A DNA stretch of 53,548 nt from Geodermatophilus marinus. GTDB lineage: Bacteria > Actinomycetota > Actinomycetes > Mycobacteriales > Geodermatophilaceae. Shown piece by piece: positions 34,515 to 44,052 of the stretch. The notes under the pieces are model-generated. The model was given only the letters and a program-made list of their open reading frames with translations, was not told the DNA's origin and did not search any database. Location: contig NZ_QVQH01000030.1 of assembly GCF_003428645.1 (NCBI RefSeq), forward strand, positions 1-53,548, in the 5' to 3' direction. The position numbers and the translations under genes were made by a program. Every line of letters starts with the position of its first letter. The first letter of the stretch is position 1.

Positions 34515-35744
34515 TCAGGTGCGCCGCGCGATGATCGACGGCGTGGTCATCTCCTCGGGTGTCCGCGCCAGGACGTTCTCGACGTAGGAACGGGTCGCGG
34601 CCGTCGTCCCGACGTCGCGCCCCTCGCGCTCGGACAGGAACCAGCGGTGCTCGAGGACCTCGTGGAAGACCTCGGCCGGCTCCAGCCGCCCGGCCAGTTC
34701 TGAGGGGATCGCCTCGACGACCGGGCGGTAGACCTCGGCCAGCCAGCGGTAGCCCGCGACCGTCTCGGCGACCGGGGTCCCGCTCCTCTGCTCCAGGTAG
34801 GCGCGGAAGGAGCGCAGGTCGTTGAGCAGCCGGCGGGCCTGGTTCTCCTGCACCTCCAGCCCGGTGAGCCGGAAGAGCTCCCGCCGGTTCTGGCCCGGCT
34901 CGGCGACCCGCGTCTCCACCCGCAGCCGCGCCCCCTCGGCGTCGGTGACCAGCTCCACCTCCCCCACGTCGAAACCGAGGTCGTTGAGCCGCTGCAACCG
35001 CTCGATGACGCGGTAGCGCTGCTCCTCGGCGGTGAACACCTCCTCCCGGGTCACCTCGTCCCACAGCGCCTCGTAGCGCACCGGGAGGCTGTCGGCGACG
35101 TCGATCGGGTCGACCTCGGCCGGCAGCAGGTCGCCGGCGCGCAGGTCGAGCAGCTCGGCCCCCACCCGCTCGCGGGCCAGGTCCACGTCGTAGTGGCGCT
35201 GGCCGGTGGACAGCCGCGGGTGCCGCTCGGCGGTCTCGGCGTCGACCAGGTAGGCGGCGAGCGTGCCGGCATCGAGCCGGAAGAGGGTGTTCGACAGCGA
35301 GCAGTCGCCCCAGAAGACGCCGGCCAGGTGCAGCCGCACGAGCAGCTCCACCTGGGTGTCGAGCAGGGCGTCGACCGAGTGGCCGTGGGTGGGGCGGGAG
35401 AACAGGTAGCGGTAGGACATCGAGTACTCGAGGTAGCGCGTGACCAGGACGGCGTCCTGCCCGTCGGGCCGGTCCACGCAGATGCCGAGGACCGAGACCG
35501 AGGGCAGGCCCTCCTCCTCGAACTCCCCCAGCAGCGCGTACTCGTGCCGGGCCAGCGGCTCGGGGATCTCCTTGAGGGCGAACACCTGGCCCTGCTCGGC
35601 GACGAAGCGGACCACGTGCCGGGAGATGCCGCGCTGGGGGACCTCCAGCAGCAGCGCCGGGTCCCACTCCTCGAGGGGCAGGTGCCAGGGCAGCGCGAGC
35701 AGCCCGGCCCCCTCGGTCCCCGGGGGGCGGAAGAGGTACCGCAC
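34515..35744 (-). CDS. DUF4032 protein with kinase-like catalytic residues
   Basis: This cytoplasmic protein of about 409 residues precedes the sugar-importer genes. The N-terminal 180 residues resemble a protein-kinase-like (WaaP/InaA type) fold: a lysine in VFALKEI (K58), a glutamate in RHEYALL (E68), hinge VLVTRYLEYSMSY, catalytic loop HLAGVFWGDCSLSN (D147, N152) and metal-binding Asp in YLVDAE (D168). The C-terminal half is helical and of unknown role. Activity and substrate (sugar, lipid or protein) are unknown. The GTG at 35744 is preceded by GGAGGT. The gene is 134 bp upstream of lpqY. Confidence 0.82.
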   Translation of the reverse strand: MRYLFRPPGTEGAGLLALPWHLPLEEWDPALLLEVPQRGISRHVVRFVAEQGQVFALKEIPEPLARHEYALLGEFEEEGLPSVSVLGICVDRPDGQDAVLVTRYLEYSMSYRYLFSRPTHGHSVDALLDTQVELLVRLHLAGVFWGDCSLSNTLFRLDAGTLAAYLVDAETAERHPRLSTGQRHYDVDLARERVGAELLDLRAGDLLPAEVDPIDVADSLPVRYEALWDEVTREEVFTAEEQRYRVIERLQRLNDLGFDVGEVELVTDAEGARLRVETRVAEPGQNRRELFRLTGLEVQENQARRLLNDLRSFRAYLEQRSGTPVAETVAGYRWLAEVYRPVVEAIPSELAGRLEPAEVFHEVLEHRWFLSEREGRDVGTTAATRSYVENVLARTPEEMTTPSIIARRT

Positions 35745-35775
35745 GGCGACCTCCGTTGGTGACGCGCAGCATCCG

Positions 35776-35805
35776 CACCGCCCTGCCCGGGCGGTGGTCA
35801 CCACC
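35776..35805. promoter_or_regulatory. hairpin and adjacent palindrome between tetR and the DUF4032 gene
   Basis: An 8-bp perfect stem (35776-35783 with 35789-35796, 5-nt loop) is a possible terminator for tetR. Overlapping it, GGTGGTCACCACC (35793-35805) is a 13-bp odd palindrome about 50 bp before the DUF4032 start and could be an operator. Confidence 0.4.
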
Positions 35806-35829
35806 CTGCCACGCCGCCCGGTGCGGCGC

Positions 35830-36429
35830 TCAGGGCCCCGGGACGGCCGGGCCCCCGGTCACCAGCGCCGCCAGCCGGCGGGCCTCGGCCTGCCGCGTGG
35901 CCCGGCACCCCGGCTGCAGGACCAGCGAGACGAGCCAGCGGGCGACGACCGCCGCGGCGACCGGGTCGGTGCCCAGCACGCCCGCCAGCCGGGTGACCAC
36001 CGCGGCCCACCCCTCCGGGGCCGGGGCGAGCACCGCGGCGAGCGCGGCGGGCTCGTCGACGGCCAGACGCCGCAGCACCGGGTGCTCGGCGACCTCCTCG
36101 GCCAGGGCGGCCACCGCCGCCCCCGGCGAGGGCCGGCCGGCGGCGAGGTCCCCGAGCCGGTCCAGCTCGGCGGCCAGCAGCGCCAGGGCGACGTCGTCCT
36201 TGGTGCGGAAGTGGTTGTAGAGCGTGCCCTTGGCCACCCCCGCGGCGGCGGCCAGGGACTGCATCGTGCTGCGCCGGAGGCCCCGCTCGGCGAACGCGCG
36301 AGCGGCCCCCTCCAGCAGCCCGGCGCGGGTGCGGACCATCGCGTTGCCCGCCCGGCTGCGGGTGCCCGGGACGTGCTCCGGGGGCGGCGGGACCGCACCG
36401 CCGAGGAGCGTCCGACCGGGGCTCGACAC
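35830..36429 (-). CDS. TetR-family transcriptional regulator
   Basis: This repressor has about 199 residues. The helix-turn-helix is clear: GLLEGAARAFAERGLRRSTMQSLAAAAGVAKGTLYNHF has the typical TetR spacing (residues about 34-72). The C-terminal ligand domain is Ala-rich with no recognisable subfamily. The GTG at 36429 is preceded by AGGAGG at very short spacing; an ATG at 36339 is an alternative starting just before the DNA-binding domain. Targets are unknown; the neighbouring DUF4032/importer operon is a candidate. Confidence 0.85.
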   Translation of the reverse strand: MSSPGRTLLGGAVPPPPEHVPGTRSRAGNAMVRTRAGLLEGAARAFAERGLRRSTMQSLAAAAGVAKGTLYNHFRTKDDVALALLAAELDRLGDLAAGRPSPGAAVAALAEEVAEHPVLRRLAVDEPAALAAVLAPAPEGWAAVVTRLAGVLGTDPVAAAVVARWLVSLVLQPGCRATRQAEARRLAALVTGGPAVPGP

Positions 36430-36493
36430 GGCCTCCTGTCTGGCACGCGTCGGCGACCCGGTCAAGCAGGACCGGGCCCGCGCGTGTCGTGGC

Positions 36494-36886
36494 TCAGGCG
36501 GCCAGCGACACCGCCTCACCGTGGCCGAGCGACGCGCGGGCGGGGGCCGGGCCGCCGACCAGCGCGAGCGCCGGCTCCTCGGCGGGCGCCACCCCGGCGC
36601 CCTCCGCCGCCGCGACGGCAGGCTCGGCGGGGGCCAGCGGACGGACGCCGCCGTCGGCGTGCCGCAACTCGCGGCTGACCTCGGCGAGCAGGTCGGCGAG
36701 CTCCACGTCGAGGGCGTCGCAGATGGAGGCCAGCAGCTCGGAGGAGGCCTCCTTCTGGCCGCGCTCGACCTCGGAGAGGTACCCCAGGCTCACGCGGGCG
36801 GCGCCGGAGACGTCCCGCAGCGTGCGGCGCTGGCGCAGCCGGTGGCCGCGCAGGGTGCTCCCGAGCTGGGTGCGCAGCAGCGTCAT
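36494..36886 (-). CDS. clgR: ClgR-type XRE regulator
   Basis: ClgR activates Clp protease, chaperone and envelope-stress genes in actinobacteria. The 130-residue protein has an N-terminal XRE helix-turn-helix (GHRLRQRRTLRDVSGAARVSLGYLSEVERGQKEASSEL with the family's LSEVERGQKEAS core) and an Ala/Pro-rich tail ending AVSLAA. The ending resembles an SsrA-like degron, in line with known Clp-dependent turnover of ClgR. The ATG at 36886 follows AGGAGA. It sits beside pgsA as Rv2745c-Rv2746c does in M. tuberculosis. Confidence 0.93.
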   Translation of the reverse strand: MTLLRTQLGSTLRGHRLRQRRTLRDVSGAARVSLGYLSEVERGQKEASSELLASICDALDVELADLLAEVSRELRHADGGVRPLAPAEPAVAAAEGAGVAPAEEPALALVGGPAPARASLGHGEAVSLAA

Positions 36887-37193
36887 GGCCGTCTCCTGTC
36901 CTGCCGGTGCGGGGTACGGCGGCTCCCTCGAGGGCGCCGTGCGCTCACGGTACGCGGCACCCCCGACGGGGACCGCGCCATCCCGGGCGCGTCCGCTCAG
37001 GGCGTAACGCCCCGGGTCGATCGGCCCTTCCCGTCGCCGCGCCGACGGCTCCCGACCCGGCCGCGTCGAGCGGAGGGGGGCGGGGAGGCCGGTGGCCCCG
37101 TCCCGGGCCCCGCCCCGAGCCCGCGAGGGGTGGGGAGGACGGTGGCCCCCTGCAGGGTCCCGGCGCGAGCTCGCGAGCGCTGGGGGGCAGGCT
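36887..37193. other. intergenic region between pgsA and clgR
   Basis: This 307-bp gap holds the clgR promoter region near its left end, the small palindrome GGCGTAACGCC at about 37010-37020, and two degenerate 50-bp direct repeats at 37082-37181. I see no coding region; open frames crossing it are shadows. Confidence 0.6.
37082..37181. repeat. two tandem 50-bp intergenic repeat units
   Basis: Units 37082-37131 and 37132-37181 are about 80% identical by hand alignment (10 mismatches in 50), both beginning GGGGAGG(C/A)CGGTGGCCCC. The second unit contains the palindromes CCCTGCAGGG and CGCGAGCTCGCG, so each may fold into stems. They resemble dispersed intergenic palindromic elements. Confidence 0.75.
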
Positions 37194-37856
37194 TCAGGCG
37201 GCGGCGTCGCTGCGGGAGCCGCCGGGGCGTCCCGCGGCCCGACGGGCGGCAGCCGCGCGCATCGCCCGGGCGCTGGTGCGGCGCAGCACCAGGGCCCGCC
37301 AGACGTAGTCCAGGCCGGTGAGCACGGTGAGCACCACGGCCACGGCCATCACCCACCAGCGCGCGGTGGCCAGCGCCCCCTCGAGCGGCAGGATGTAGAG
37401 GCCGATCGCCAGGGCCTGCACGACCGTCTTGGCCTTGCCGCCCCGGCTGGCCGCGATCACCCCGTGCCGCAGCACCCAGAACCGCAGCAGGGTCACCCCG
37501 ATCTCGCGGACCAGGATGACCACCGTCACCCACCACGGGAGCAGGGACAGCACCGAGAGGCCGATCAGCGCGGTGCCGGTGAGCGCCTTGTCGGCGATCG
37601 GGTCGGCGAGCTTGCCGAACTCGGTCACCTGGCCCCACCGCCGGGCGATCATCCCGTCGTAGCGGTCGGTGATGATCGCCAGCCCGAAGAAGAGCGTCGC
37701 CCAGTAGCGCCGGTCGTCGTCCATGCCGCCGTCGGTGAGCAGCAGGGCGGCGAAGACCGGCACCACCGCCAACCGCAGGACCGTCAGCGCGTTCGGCAGG
37801 TTGAGCACCCGCTTCGACGCGGGCGGGCTGGCGGCCGGGCCGGCGGGTGGGGTCAT
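37194..37856 (-). CDS. pgsA: CDP-alcohol phosphatidyltransferase (PgsA type)
   Basis: This membrane enzyme probably makes phosphatidylglycerophosphate from CDP-diacylglycerol. The 220-residue protein carries the full CDP-alcohol motif D-x2-DG-x2-AR-x8-G-x3-D-x3-D in the segment beginning [12 protein letters not shown], with about four further membrane spans. The tail is basic and Ala-rich. The ATG at 37856 overlaps the rimO stop as ATGA, so the two are coupled. The order ftsK-rimO-pgsA-clgR matches other actinobacteria. Confidence 0.93.
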   Translation of the reverse strand: MTPPAGPAASPPASKRVLNLPNALTVLRLAVVPVFAALLLTDGGMDDDRRYWATLFFGLAIITDRYDGMIARRWGQVTEFGKLADPIADKALTGTALIGLSVLSLLPWWVTVVILVREIGVTLLRFWVLRHGVIAASRGGKAKTVVQALAIGLYILPLEGALATARWWVMAVAVVLTVLTGLDYVWRALVLRRTSARAMRAAAARRAAGRPGGSRSDAAA

Positions 37857-39280
37857 GCGCGCACCGCGGGCACCAGCGCGGCGGCGACCAGGTCGATCCC
37901 CTCGGTGTCGACGACCTCGGCGGCCACGACCCGGCCGGGGGCGGCGTCCGCCGGCACGCCGGTGACCGTCGTCGTCCCGTCGGACTCGGGGTCCTGGTGC
38001 GCGGCGTGGCCGAGCCACACCCCTTCCCCCTCCTCGGGGGAGAGGTCCTCGGTGAGCAGCACCTCGACGCGCTCGCCGATGCGGTCCTCGGCGCGCTGCG
38101 CGGTCAGCTCCTCGACCAGGTCGGTGATCCGGCGGACCCGCGCGTCGATCTCGGCCTGGTCCAGCTTGCCGCCCAGGCCGATCGCCTCGGTGCCCTCCTC
38201 GTCGGAGTAGCCGAACACCCCGACCGCGTCCAGGCGCGCGCCGGTCAAGAACCGCTCGAGCTCGGCGACGTCCTCCTCGGTCTCGCCCGGGAACCCGAGG
38301 ATCACGTTGGTGCGGAAGCCGGCCCCCGGGGCGAGGGACCGGGCCCGCTCGACCAGGGCCAGGAAGTCGTCGGTGCCGCCGAACCGGCGCATCCGGCGCA
38401 GCAGGCCGGGCGAGGAGTGCTGGAAGGACAGGTCGAAGTACGGCGCCACACCGTCGGTGGTGGCGATGACCTCGAGCAGGCCGGGCCGCAGCTCGGCCGG
38501 CTGCAGGTAGGCCACGCGCACGCGGGCGACGCCCTCCACCGCGGCCAGCTGCGGCAGCAGCCGCTCCAGCGACCGCAGGTCGCCGAGGTCCTTGCCGTAG
38601 GACGTCGAGTTCTCGCTGACCAGGACCAGCTCCGCCACGCCCTGCCCGGCCAGCCACTGCGCCTCCCCGAGCACCTCGGCCGGCGGGCGGGACACGAAGG
38701 ACCCCCGGAAGGCGGGGATCGCGCAGAAGGCGCAGCGCCGGTCGCAGCCCGAGGCCAGCTTGAGCGCCGCGGAGGGACCCCCGGCCAGCCGCCGGCGCTG
38801 CACCCACCCGTGGCCGGGGATGGCCGGGGCGTCCTCGGCGGCGGCCGCCGCACCGCGGGCCACCGGGCTGATCGGCAGCAGGGTGCGCCGGTCGCGCGGG
38901 TCGTGGGGCACCAGCGACCGGCCGGCGAGGACGTCGTCGAGCCGGTGGCCGATCGCGGCGTAGTCGTCGAAGCCGAGCACGGTGGCCTCGGGCAGCGCCC
39001 CGGCCAGCTCCGAGCCGTACCGCTCGGCCATGCACCCGACCGCGACCACCCGGGCCCCGGTGTCGGTGGCGGCCAGGATCGCGTCGACCGAGTCCTTCTT
39101 CGCCGACTCGATGAAGCCGCACGTGTTCACGAGGACGGCGTCGGCCCCGTCGGGGTCCTCCACGAGCCGGTAGCCGTCGGCGGCGAGCCGGCCGGCCAGC
39201 TCCTCGGAGTCGACCTCGTTGCGGGCGCACCCGAGGGTCACCACCGCCACGGTCCGGGCGGGGTCGGGCACGGCGCTCAC
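37853..39280 (-). CDS. rimO: ribosomal protein S12 methylthiotransferase
   Basis: RimO is a radical-SAM enzyme that methylthiolates the conserved aspartate of ribosomal protein S12. The 475-residue protein has N-terminal cluster cysteines in [26 protein letters not shown] and AVGCMAERY, and the radical-SAM triad [20 protein letters not shown] and [10 protein letters not shown] separate RimO from MiaB. The C-terminal TRAM region is present. The GTG at 39280 is set by TACGAT (39287-39292, antisense) ending 6 nt upstream. It is a paralogue of MiaB encoded in the same window. Confidence 0.94.
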   Translation of the reverse strand: MSAVPDPARTVAVVTLGCARNEVDSEELAGRLAADGYRLVEDPDGADAVLVNTCGFIESAKKDSVDAILAATDTGARVVAVGCMAERYGSELAGALPEATVLGFDDYAAIGHRLDDVLAGRSLVPHDPRDRRTLLPISPVARGAAAAAEDAPAIPGHGWVQRRRLAGGPSAALKLASGCDRRCAFCAIPAFRGSFVSRPPAEVLGEAQWLAGQGVAELVLVSENSTSYGKDLGDLRSLERLLPQLAAVEGVARVRVAYLQPAELRPGLLEVIATTDGVAPYFDLSFQHSSPGLLRRMRRFGGTDDFLALVERARSLAPGAGFRTNVILGFPGETEEDVAELERFLTGARLDAVGVFGYSDEEGTEAIGLGGKLDQAEIDARVRRITDLVEELTAQRAEDRIGERVEVLLTEDLSPEEGEGVWLGHAAHQDPESDGTTTVTGVPADAAPGRVVAAEVVDTEGIDLVAAALVPAVRA

Positions 39281-39410
39281 CGGTCCATCGTAGTCGACGG
39301 GCCTGCCGCCCCCCGCCGCGCGAGGACCCCGTCCCCGCGCCCCGCACCGGCTCGGGGTGGGCCTCCGGAGCGGGCCGGCGACGGGCCCCTGCAGCGAGGG
39401 CGTCCGGGGA
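39281..39410. other. ftsK-rimO intergenic region
   Basis: This 130-bp GC-rich gap contains the rimO -10 and, near 39385-39400, GGGCCCCTGCAGCGAGGG, which recalls the CCCTGCAGGG core of the repeat near pgsA. No hairpin as strong as those elsewhere is evident. Confidence 0.4.
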
Positions 39411-41960
39411 TCAGGACTCGCCGCGCAGCGTGAACATCACCGACTCGAGCTCCTCGGGCTTGATGAGGACGTCGCGGGCCTTGGACCCCTCGGAGGGCCC
39501 GACGATCCCGCGGCTCTCCATGAGGTCCATGAGCCGGCCGGCCTTCGCGAAGCCGACCCGGAGCTTGCGCTGCAGCATCGAGGTCGAGCCGAACTGGCTG
39601 GTGACGACGAGCTCCACGGCCTGGACCAGCAGCTCGAGGTCCCCGCCGATGTCCTCGTCGATCTCCTTCTTCTCGCCACCGCCGGCGGTGAAGACCTCCT
39701 CCCGGTACTCCGGCTCGGCCTGCCGCTTGGTGAACTCGACGACCGCCTCGATCTCGGTGTCGGAGACGTAGGCGCCCTGCACCCGCTGCGGCTTGCCCGC
39801 GCCGATCGGCATGAAGAGGGCATCGCCCATGCCGATGAGCTTCTCCGCGCCGGGCTGGTCGAGGATGACCCGGCTGTCGGTGAGGCTCGAGGTGGAGAAC
39901 GCCAGCCGCGAGGGCACGTTGGCCTTGATCAGGCCGGTGACCACGTCGACCGACGGGCGCTGGGTCGCCAGCACCAGGTGGATGCCGGCGGCGCGGGCCT
40001 TCTGCGTGATCCGGACGATGCAGTCCTCGACGTCGCGGGGGGCGACCATCATGAGGTCGGCGAGCTCGTCGACGATCGTGAGGATGTACGGGTAGGGCCG
40101 GTACACCCGCTCGCTGCCGGGCGGGGCGGTGATCTCCCCGCGCTCGACCTTGCGGTTGAAGTCGTCGATGTGCCGGACCCCGGTGGCCCGCATGTCCTGG
40201 TAGCGCTGCTCCATCTCCTCGACCAGCCAGGCCAGCGCGGTCGAGGCCTTCTTGGGGTCGGTGATGATCGGCGTGATCAGGTGCGGGATGCCGTCGTAGG
40301 GCGTGAGCTCGACCATCTTCGGGTCGACCAGGATCATCCGCAGCTGCTCCGGGCTGGCCCGCAGCAGCAGCGAGGTCAGCAGCGAGTTGATGCAGCTGGA
40401 CTTGCCGGCGCCGGTGGCGCCGGCGACCAGCAGGTGCGGCATCTTCGCCAGGTTGGCGCAGACGAAACCGCCCTCGATGTCCTTGCCGAGGCCGACCAGC
40501 ATCGGGTGCGGGTCCTGCTTGGCCGCCGCCGAGCGCATGACGTCGCCGAGGCTGACCGTCTCGCGGTCGGCGTTGGGCACCTCGATGCCGACGGCGGACT
40601 TGCCCGGGATCGGGGCGAGGATGCGGATGTTGTCGTTGGCCACGGCGTAGGCGAGGTTGCGGGTCAGCGCGGTGATCTTCTCGACCTTGACCGCCGGGCC
40701 GAGCTCGACCTCGTAGCGGGTGACCGTCGGGCCGCGGGTGTAGCCGGTGACGTCGGCGTCGATGTTGAACTGGGTGAGCACGCCGCGGATGGCCTCGACG
40801 ACCACGCCGTTGGCCTGCGACTCCTTGCGCGGCGGGGTGCCCGGGCGCAGCAGCGCCACCGACGGCAGCGTGTACTCGCCCTCGACCGGCTCGATCCGCA
40901 GCTGCTCGGGCTCGGTGACCGGCTCGAGCTCCTCCGGCGGGGCCGTGCGGTCGACCACCGGGGCCCCGCGCGTGGGCACCGGCGGGGGCGGCGGCTCGAC
41001 GCGGACGGCGTCGCCGGCCTCGTCGTAGGCGGCGGTGTCCACGGCGGGCAGGTCGACCGGGCCGGTCTCGAGGAGGTCCTCCGACAGCGACGCCCGGCGC
41101 CGGGAGCGCCGCGGGGCGGGGAGCTCGGCCGGCTCCTCGTCGTCGCCGTCCCAGCCGTCGTAGCCGTCCTCGTCGTCGTGCGCCCCGTCGTCGGCCTCGT
41201 CGTCGGGGGCCTGGCCGAGCAGCCGGTCGCCGAGGTCGCGCAGCCGCTCGGGGATCTGGTGCACCGGGGTGGCGGTGAGCACGAGCAGGCCGAAGAAGGC
41301 GGCGAGCACCAGCAGGACGACGGCGACCACGGCGCCGACCCCCGCCTCCAGCGGCGTCCCGACGGCCCAGCCGAGCAGCCCACCGGAGCCGGGGCGCCCG
41401 GCGGCCGGCACGGCGGGCTCACCGACCACGTGGGCGATGCCGAGCACCGCGATGACCGTGCACAGCCAGCCGATCGCCAGCCGGCCGCGCGCCTCAGGCC
41501 GGGGGCCCCGGCGCAGCAGCCGCAGCGCGGCCAGGAAGAGGACGACCGGCAGCAGCACGACCAGCGAGCCGACGACCCAGCGCACGGCACCGGCCAGCCC
41601 CGCGCCCACCGGGCCGATGCCGGTGGTCCACGCGGCGGCACCGAGCACCACGGCCAGGCCGAGCACGGCCAGCCCGACGCCGTCCCGCCGGTGCTCGGGG
41701 GCCAGCGGCTCGGCCTCCGCCGGGCGGGCGACCGAGCGGGCCAGGCCGCCGGCACCGCGGGCCACGAGCGACCAGGTGCCGCTCACCACGCCCCACAGGC
41801 CGGGGCCCGAGGAACGCGCGGCGGCGGGCCTGCGGCCCCCGGCGGGCCGCTTCGCGGCGGGTCGCTTGGCGGGTGGCCGCTTCCGGGACGCGGTCGACCC
41901 GGAGCGGCCGCGCGCGGACGACCGCCCCGAGGTGCGGGTGGTCGTGCTGCGAGCAGGCAT
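39411..41960 (-). CDS. ftsK: DNA translocase FtsK
   Basis: FtsK pumps chromosome DNA at the division septum. The 849-residue protein has a basic disordered N-terminus ([20 protein letters not shown]), four membrane spans, an acidic/Pro linker, and the motor with Walker [12 protein letters not shown] and Walker [14 protein letters not shown]. The C-terminal gamma winged-helix ([21 protein letters not shown]), which reads KOPS sites, is complete. The ATG at 41960 has TACGGT (41968-41973, antisense) 7 nt upstream, a leaderless arrangement. It is divergent from the S9 peptidase gene. Confidence 0.96.
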   Translation of the reverse strand: MPARSTTTRTSGRSSARGRSGSTASRKRPPAKRPAAKRPAGGRRPAAARSSGPGLWGVVSGTWSLVARGAGGLARSVARPAEAEPLAPEHRRDGVGLAVLGLAVVLGAAAWTTGIGPVGAGLAGAVRWVVGSLVVLLPVVLFLAALRLLRRGPRPEARGRLAIGWLCTVIAVLGIAHVVGEPAVPAAGRPGSGGLLGWAVGTPLEAGVGAVVAVVLLVLAAFFGLLVLTATPVHQIPERLRDLGDRLLGQAPDDEADDGAHDDEDGYDGWDGDDEEPAELPAPRRSRRRASLSEDLLETGPVDLPAVDTAAYDEAGDAVRVEPPPPPVPTRGAPVVDRTAPPEELEPVTEPEQLRIEPVEGEYTLPSVALLRPGTPPRKESQANGVVVEAIRGVLTQFNIDADVTGYTRGPTVTRYEVELGPAVKVEKITALTRNLAYAVANDNIRILAPIPGKSAVGIEVPNADRETVSLGDVMRSAAAKQDPHPMLVGLGKDIEGGFVCANLAKMPHLLVAGATGAGKSSCINSLLTSLLLRASPEQLRMILVDPKMVELTPYDGIPHLITPIITDPKKASTALAWLVEEMEQRYQDMRATGVRHIDDFNRKVERGEITAPPGSERVYRPYPYILTIVDELADLMMVAPRDVEDCIVRITQKARAAGIHLVLATQRPSVDVVTGLIKANVPSRLAFSTSSLTDSRVILDQPGAEKLIGMGDALFMPIGAGKPQRVQGAYVSDTEIEAVVEFTKRQAEPEYREEVFTAGGGEKKEIDEDIGGDLELLVQAVELVVTSQFGSTSMLQRKLRVGFAKAGRLMDLMESRGIVGPSEGSKARDVLIKPEELESVMFTLRGES

Positions 41961-42035
41961 GCGTCAGACCGTAATCTCCCCCGGCCCGCGCCGGGGGCAG
42001 GCGACGCCGACGTGTCCGCCACCTACGGTCGGGGC

Positions 42036-43997
42036 ATGCCGACGACGTCCCCCGGGAGCCTGCCCCCCGGGAGCTGGCCCACGCCCATCACCTCCGAGCT
42101 GGTCGTCCGGGCCGCCGCGCGGCTGGGCGAGGTGCGCGTCGACGGCACGGACGTCTGGTGGTCGGAGGGCCGTCCCGAGGAGGGCGGCCGCTCGGTCGTG
42201 GTGCGCCGCTCGGCCGACGGCACCACGACCGACGTCCTCCCCGCCCCCTGGAACGCCCGCACCCGCGTGCACGAGTACGGCGGCGGGGCCTGGGCGGTCC
42301 GCGACGGCGTCCTGTGGTTCACCGAGTTCACCGACCAGCGGCTCTACCGGCTCGCCCCGGGGGCGGCGGAGCCGGTGGCGGTGACGCCGGAGCCGGACGT
42401 GCCCTCCGGGGTGCGCTTCGCCGACCTGACCGCGACGCCGGACGGCGGGCTGCTCGCCGTCCGGGAGACCCACGCCCCGGGCGGTGCGGCCACCGACGTC
42501 GTGAACGAGATCGTCCGCATCCGGCCCGACGGCACGACCGAGGTCCTGGCCGGCGGCACCGACTTCGTCTCCGACCCCCGGCCGGCACCCGACGGCGTCA
42601 CGTTGGCCTGGCTGCGGTGGGACCACCCGGACATGCCGTGGGACGCCGCGCAGCTGGTCGTCCGGGCCGCCGACGGCACCGAGCACGTGCTGGCCGGGGG
42701 GCCGGGCGAGTCCGTGGTGCAGCCGGTGTGGGGCGAGGACCTCGCGCTGTGGTGGCTCAGCGACCGGTCCGACGTCTGGTCGCTCTACCGGCGCCGGCCG
42801 CACGGCGAGGTGGAGTGCGTCGCGGACGTCGGCGGCGACATCGCCGGGCCGCAGTGGGTGTTCGGGCAGAGCCGGTACGCGCTGCTGCCCGACGGCCGGG
42901 TGGTGCTGGCCTACGCCCGGGACGGTCGCGACCGGCTCGCCGTCGCGGGGGACGGCGGGCCGCGCGAGCTGGACCTGCCGCACACGGTGTTCCGGTACGT
43001 CACGGCGGCGGCGGACGGCGCGGTCGTCTGCGTCGCGGCCGGTCCGGCGTCCGAGCCCGTCGTGCTGCGGGTACCGGTGGACGGGGGCGCGGCCGAGGTC
43101 CTGCGCCCGGCGCGCGACCTGGGGCTGGACCCGGCCTGGTTCTCCCGGCCCGAGCACGTCACCTTCCCCACCGAGGACCGCGGCACCGGCATCGCGGAGG
43201 CGCACGCGCTGGTCTACCCGCCGACCAACCCGGGAGTCGCCGCCCCCGAGGGCGAGCTGCCCCCGCTGCTGGTCGTGGTGCACGGGGGGCCGACGGCCGC
43301 GGCCACCGCGGCACTCGACCTCGCGGTGCAGTACTGGACCTCCCGCGGGTTCTGCGTGGCCGACGTCGACTACCGCGGCTCCGCCGGCTACGGACGGCGG
43401 TACCGGGAGGCCCTGAAGGGCAACTGGGGCGTCGTCGACCTCGACGACGTGGTGGCCTGCGCCCGGCACCTGGCCGGCACGGGCCGGGTCGACCCGGCCC
43501 GGATGGCGATCCGCGGCGGCTCGGCCGGCGGCTACACGACGCTCGCGGCGCTGTGCCTCCGACCCGGCGTCTTCACCGCGGGGGCCAGCCACTTCGGCGT
43601 CGCCGACCTCGCGGCCCTGGCCCGGGACACGCACAAGTTCGAGTCCCGCTACCTCGACGGGCTGGTCGCGCCGTGGCCGTCCGGGGCCGACGTCTACGCC
43701 GAGCGCTCGCCGTTGACCCACGTCGACGCGTTCGACACCCCGCTGGCCGTCTTCCAGGGCGAGGAGGACCGCGTCGTCCCGCCGGAGCAGGCCGAGTCGA
43801 TCGTGGCCGGCCTCCGCGCCAAGGGCGTCCCGCACGCCTACCTGCTCTTCCCCGGGGAGCAGCACGGGTTCCGAAGGGCCGAGAGCATCCGGGCCGCCCT
43901 CGACGGCGAGCTGTCGTTCTACGCCCAGGTGTGGGGCTTCGACCTGCCGGAGGGCGAGGGGATCGCGCCGGTCGACGTCGTGCGGCCGGCCGGGTGA
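42036..43997 (+). CDS. S9 family prolyl oligopeptidase
   Basis: This 653-residue cytoplasmic serine peptidase has an N-terminal beta-propeller and a C-terminal alpha/beta hydrolase domain. The catalytic serine is in RGGSAGGYT, the aspartate in GEEDRVVPP and the histidine in PGEQHGFRR. VVVHGGPTAAA is the oxyanion motif. It resembles acylaminoacyl-peptidase/DPP-like members. The ATG at 42036 is preceded by TACGGT (42024-42029) with 6 nt between, so the transcript is probably leaderless. Confidence 0.94.
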   Translation: MPTTSPGSLPPGSWPTPITSELVVRAAARLGEVRVDGTDVWWSEGRPEEGGRSVVVRRSADGTTTDVLPAPWNARTRVHEYGGGAWAVRDGVLWFTEFTDQRLYRLAPGAAEPVAVTPEPDVPSGVRFADLTATPDGGLLAVRETHAPGGAATDVVNEIVRIRPDGTTEVLAGGTDFVSDPRPAPDGVTLAWLRWDHPDMPWDAAQLVVRAADGTEHVLAGGPGESVVQPVWGEDLALWWLSDRSDVWSLYRRRPHGEVECVADVGGDIAGPQWVFGQSRYALLPDGRVVLAYARDGRDRLAVAGDGGPRELDLPHTVFRYVTAAADGAVVCVAAGPASEPVVLRVPVDGGAAEVLRPARDLGLDPAWFSRPEHVTFPTEDRGTGIAEAHALVYPPTNPGVAAPEGELPPLLVVVHGGPTAAATAALDLAVQYWTSRGFCVADVDYRGSAGYGRRYREALKGNWGVVDLDDVVACARHLAGTGRVDPARMAIRGGSAGGYTTLAALCLRPGVFTAGASHFGVADLAALARDTHKFESRYLDGLVAPWPSGADVYAERSPLTHVDAFDTPLAVFQGEEDRVVPPEQAESIVAGLRAKGVPHAYLLFPGEQHGFRRAESIRAALDGELSFYAQVWGFDLPEGEGIAPVDVVRPAG

Positions 43998-44052
43998 ACG
44001 CGGCAGGCCCCTGCGCCGTAGACCACGCCGTGGACCGACTCCCGGGAGCACC

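Noticed and set aside
36940..36970. ClgR autoregulatory box upstream of clgR
   Set aside because: The GC-rich dyads there do not show CGC-N5-GCG spacing expected for ClgR sites.
39357..42035. N-terminal extension of the S9 peptidase frame
   Set aside because: It runs antisense through ftsK. The real start is the ATG at 42036, with a promoter just before it.
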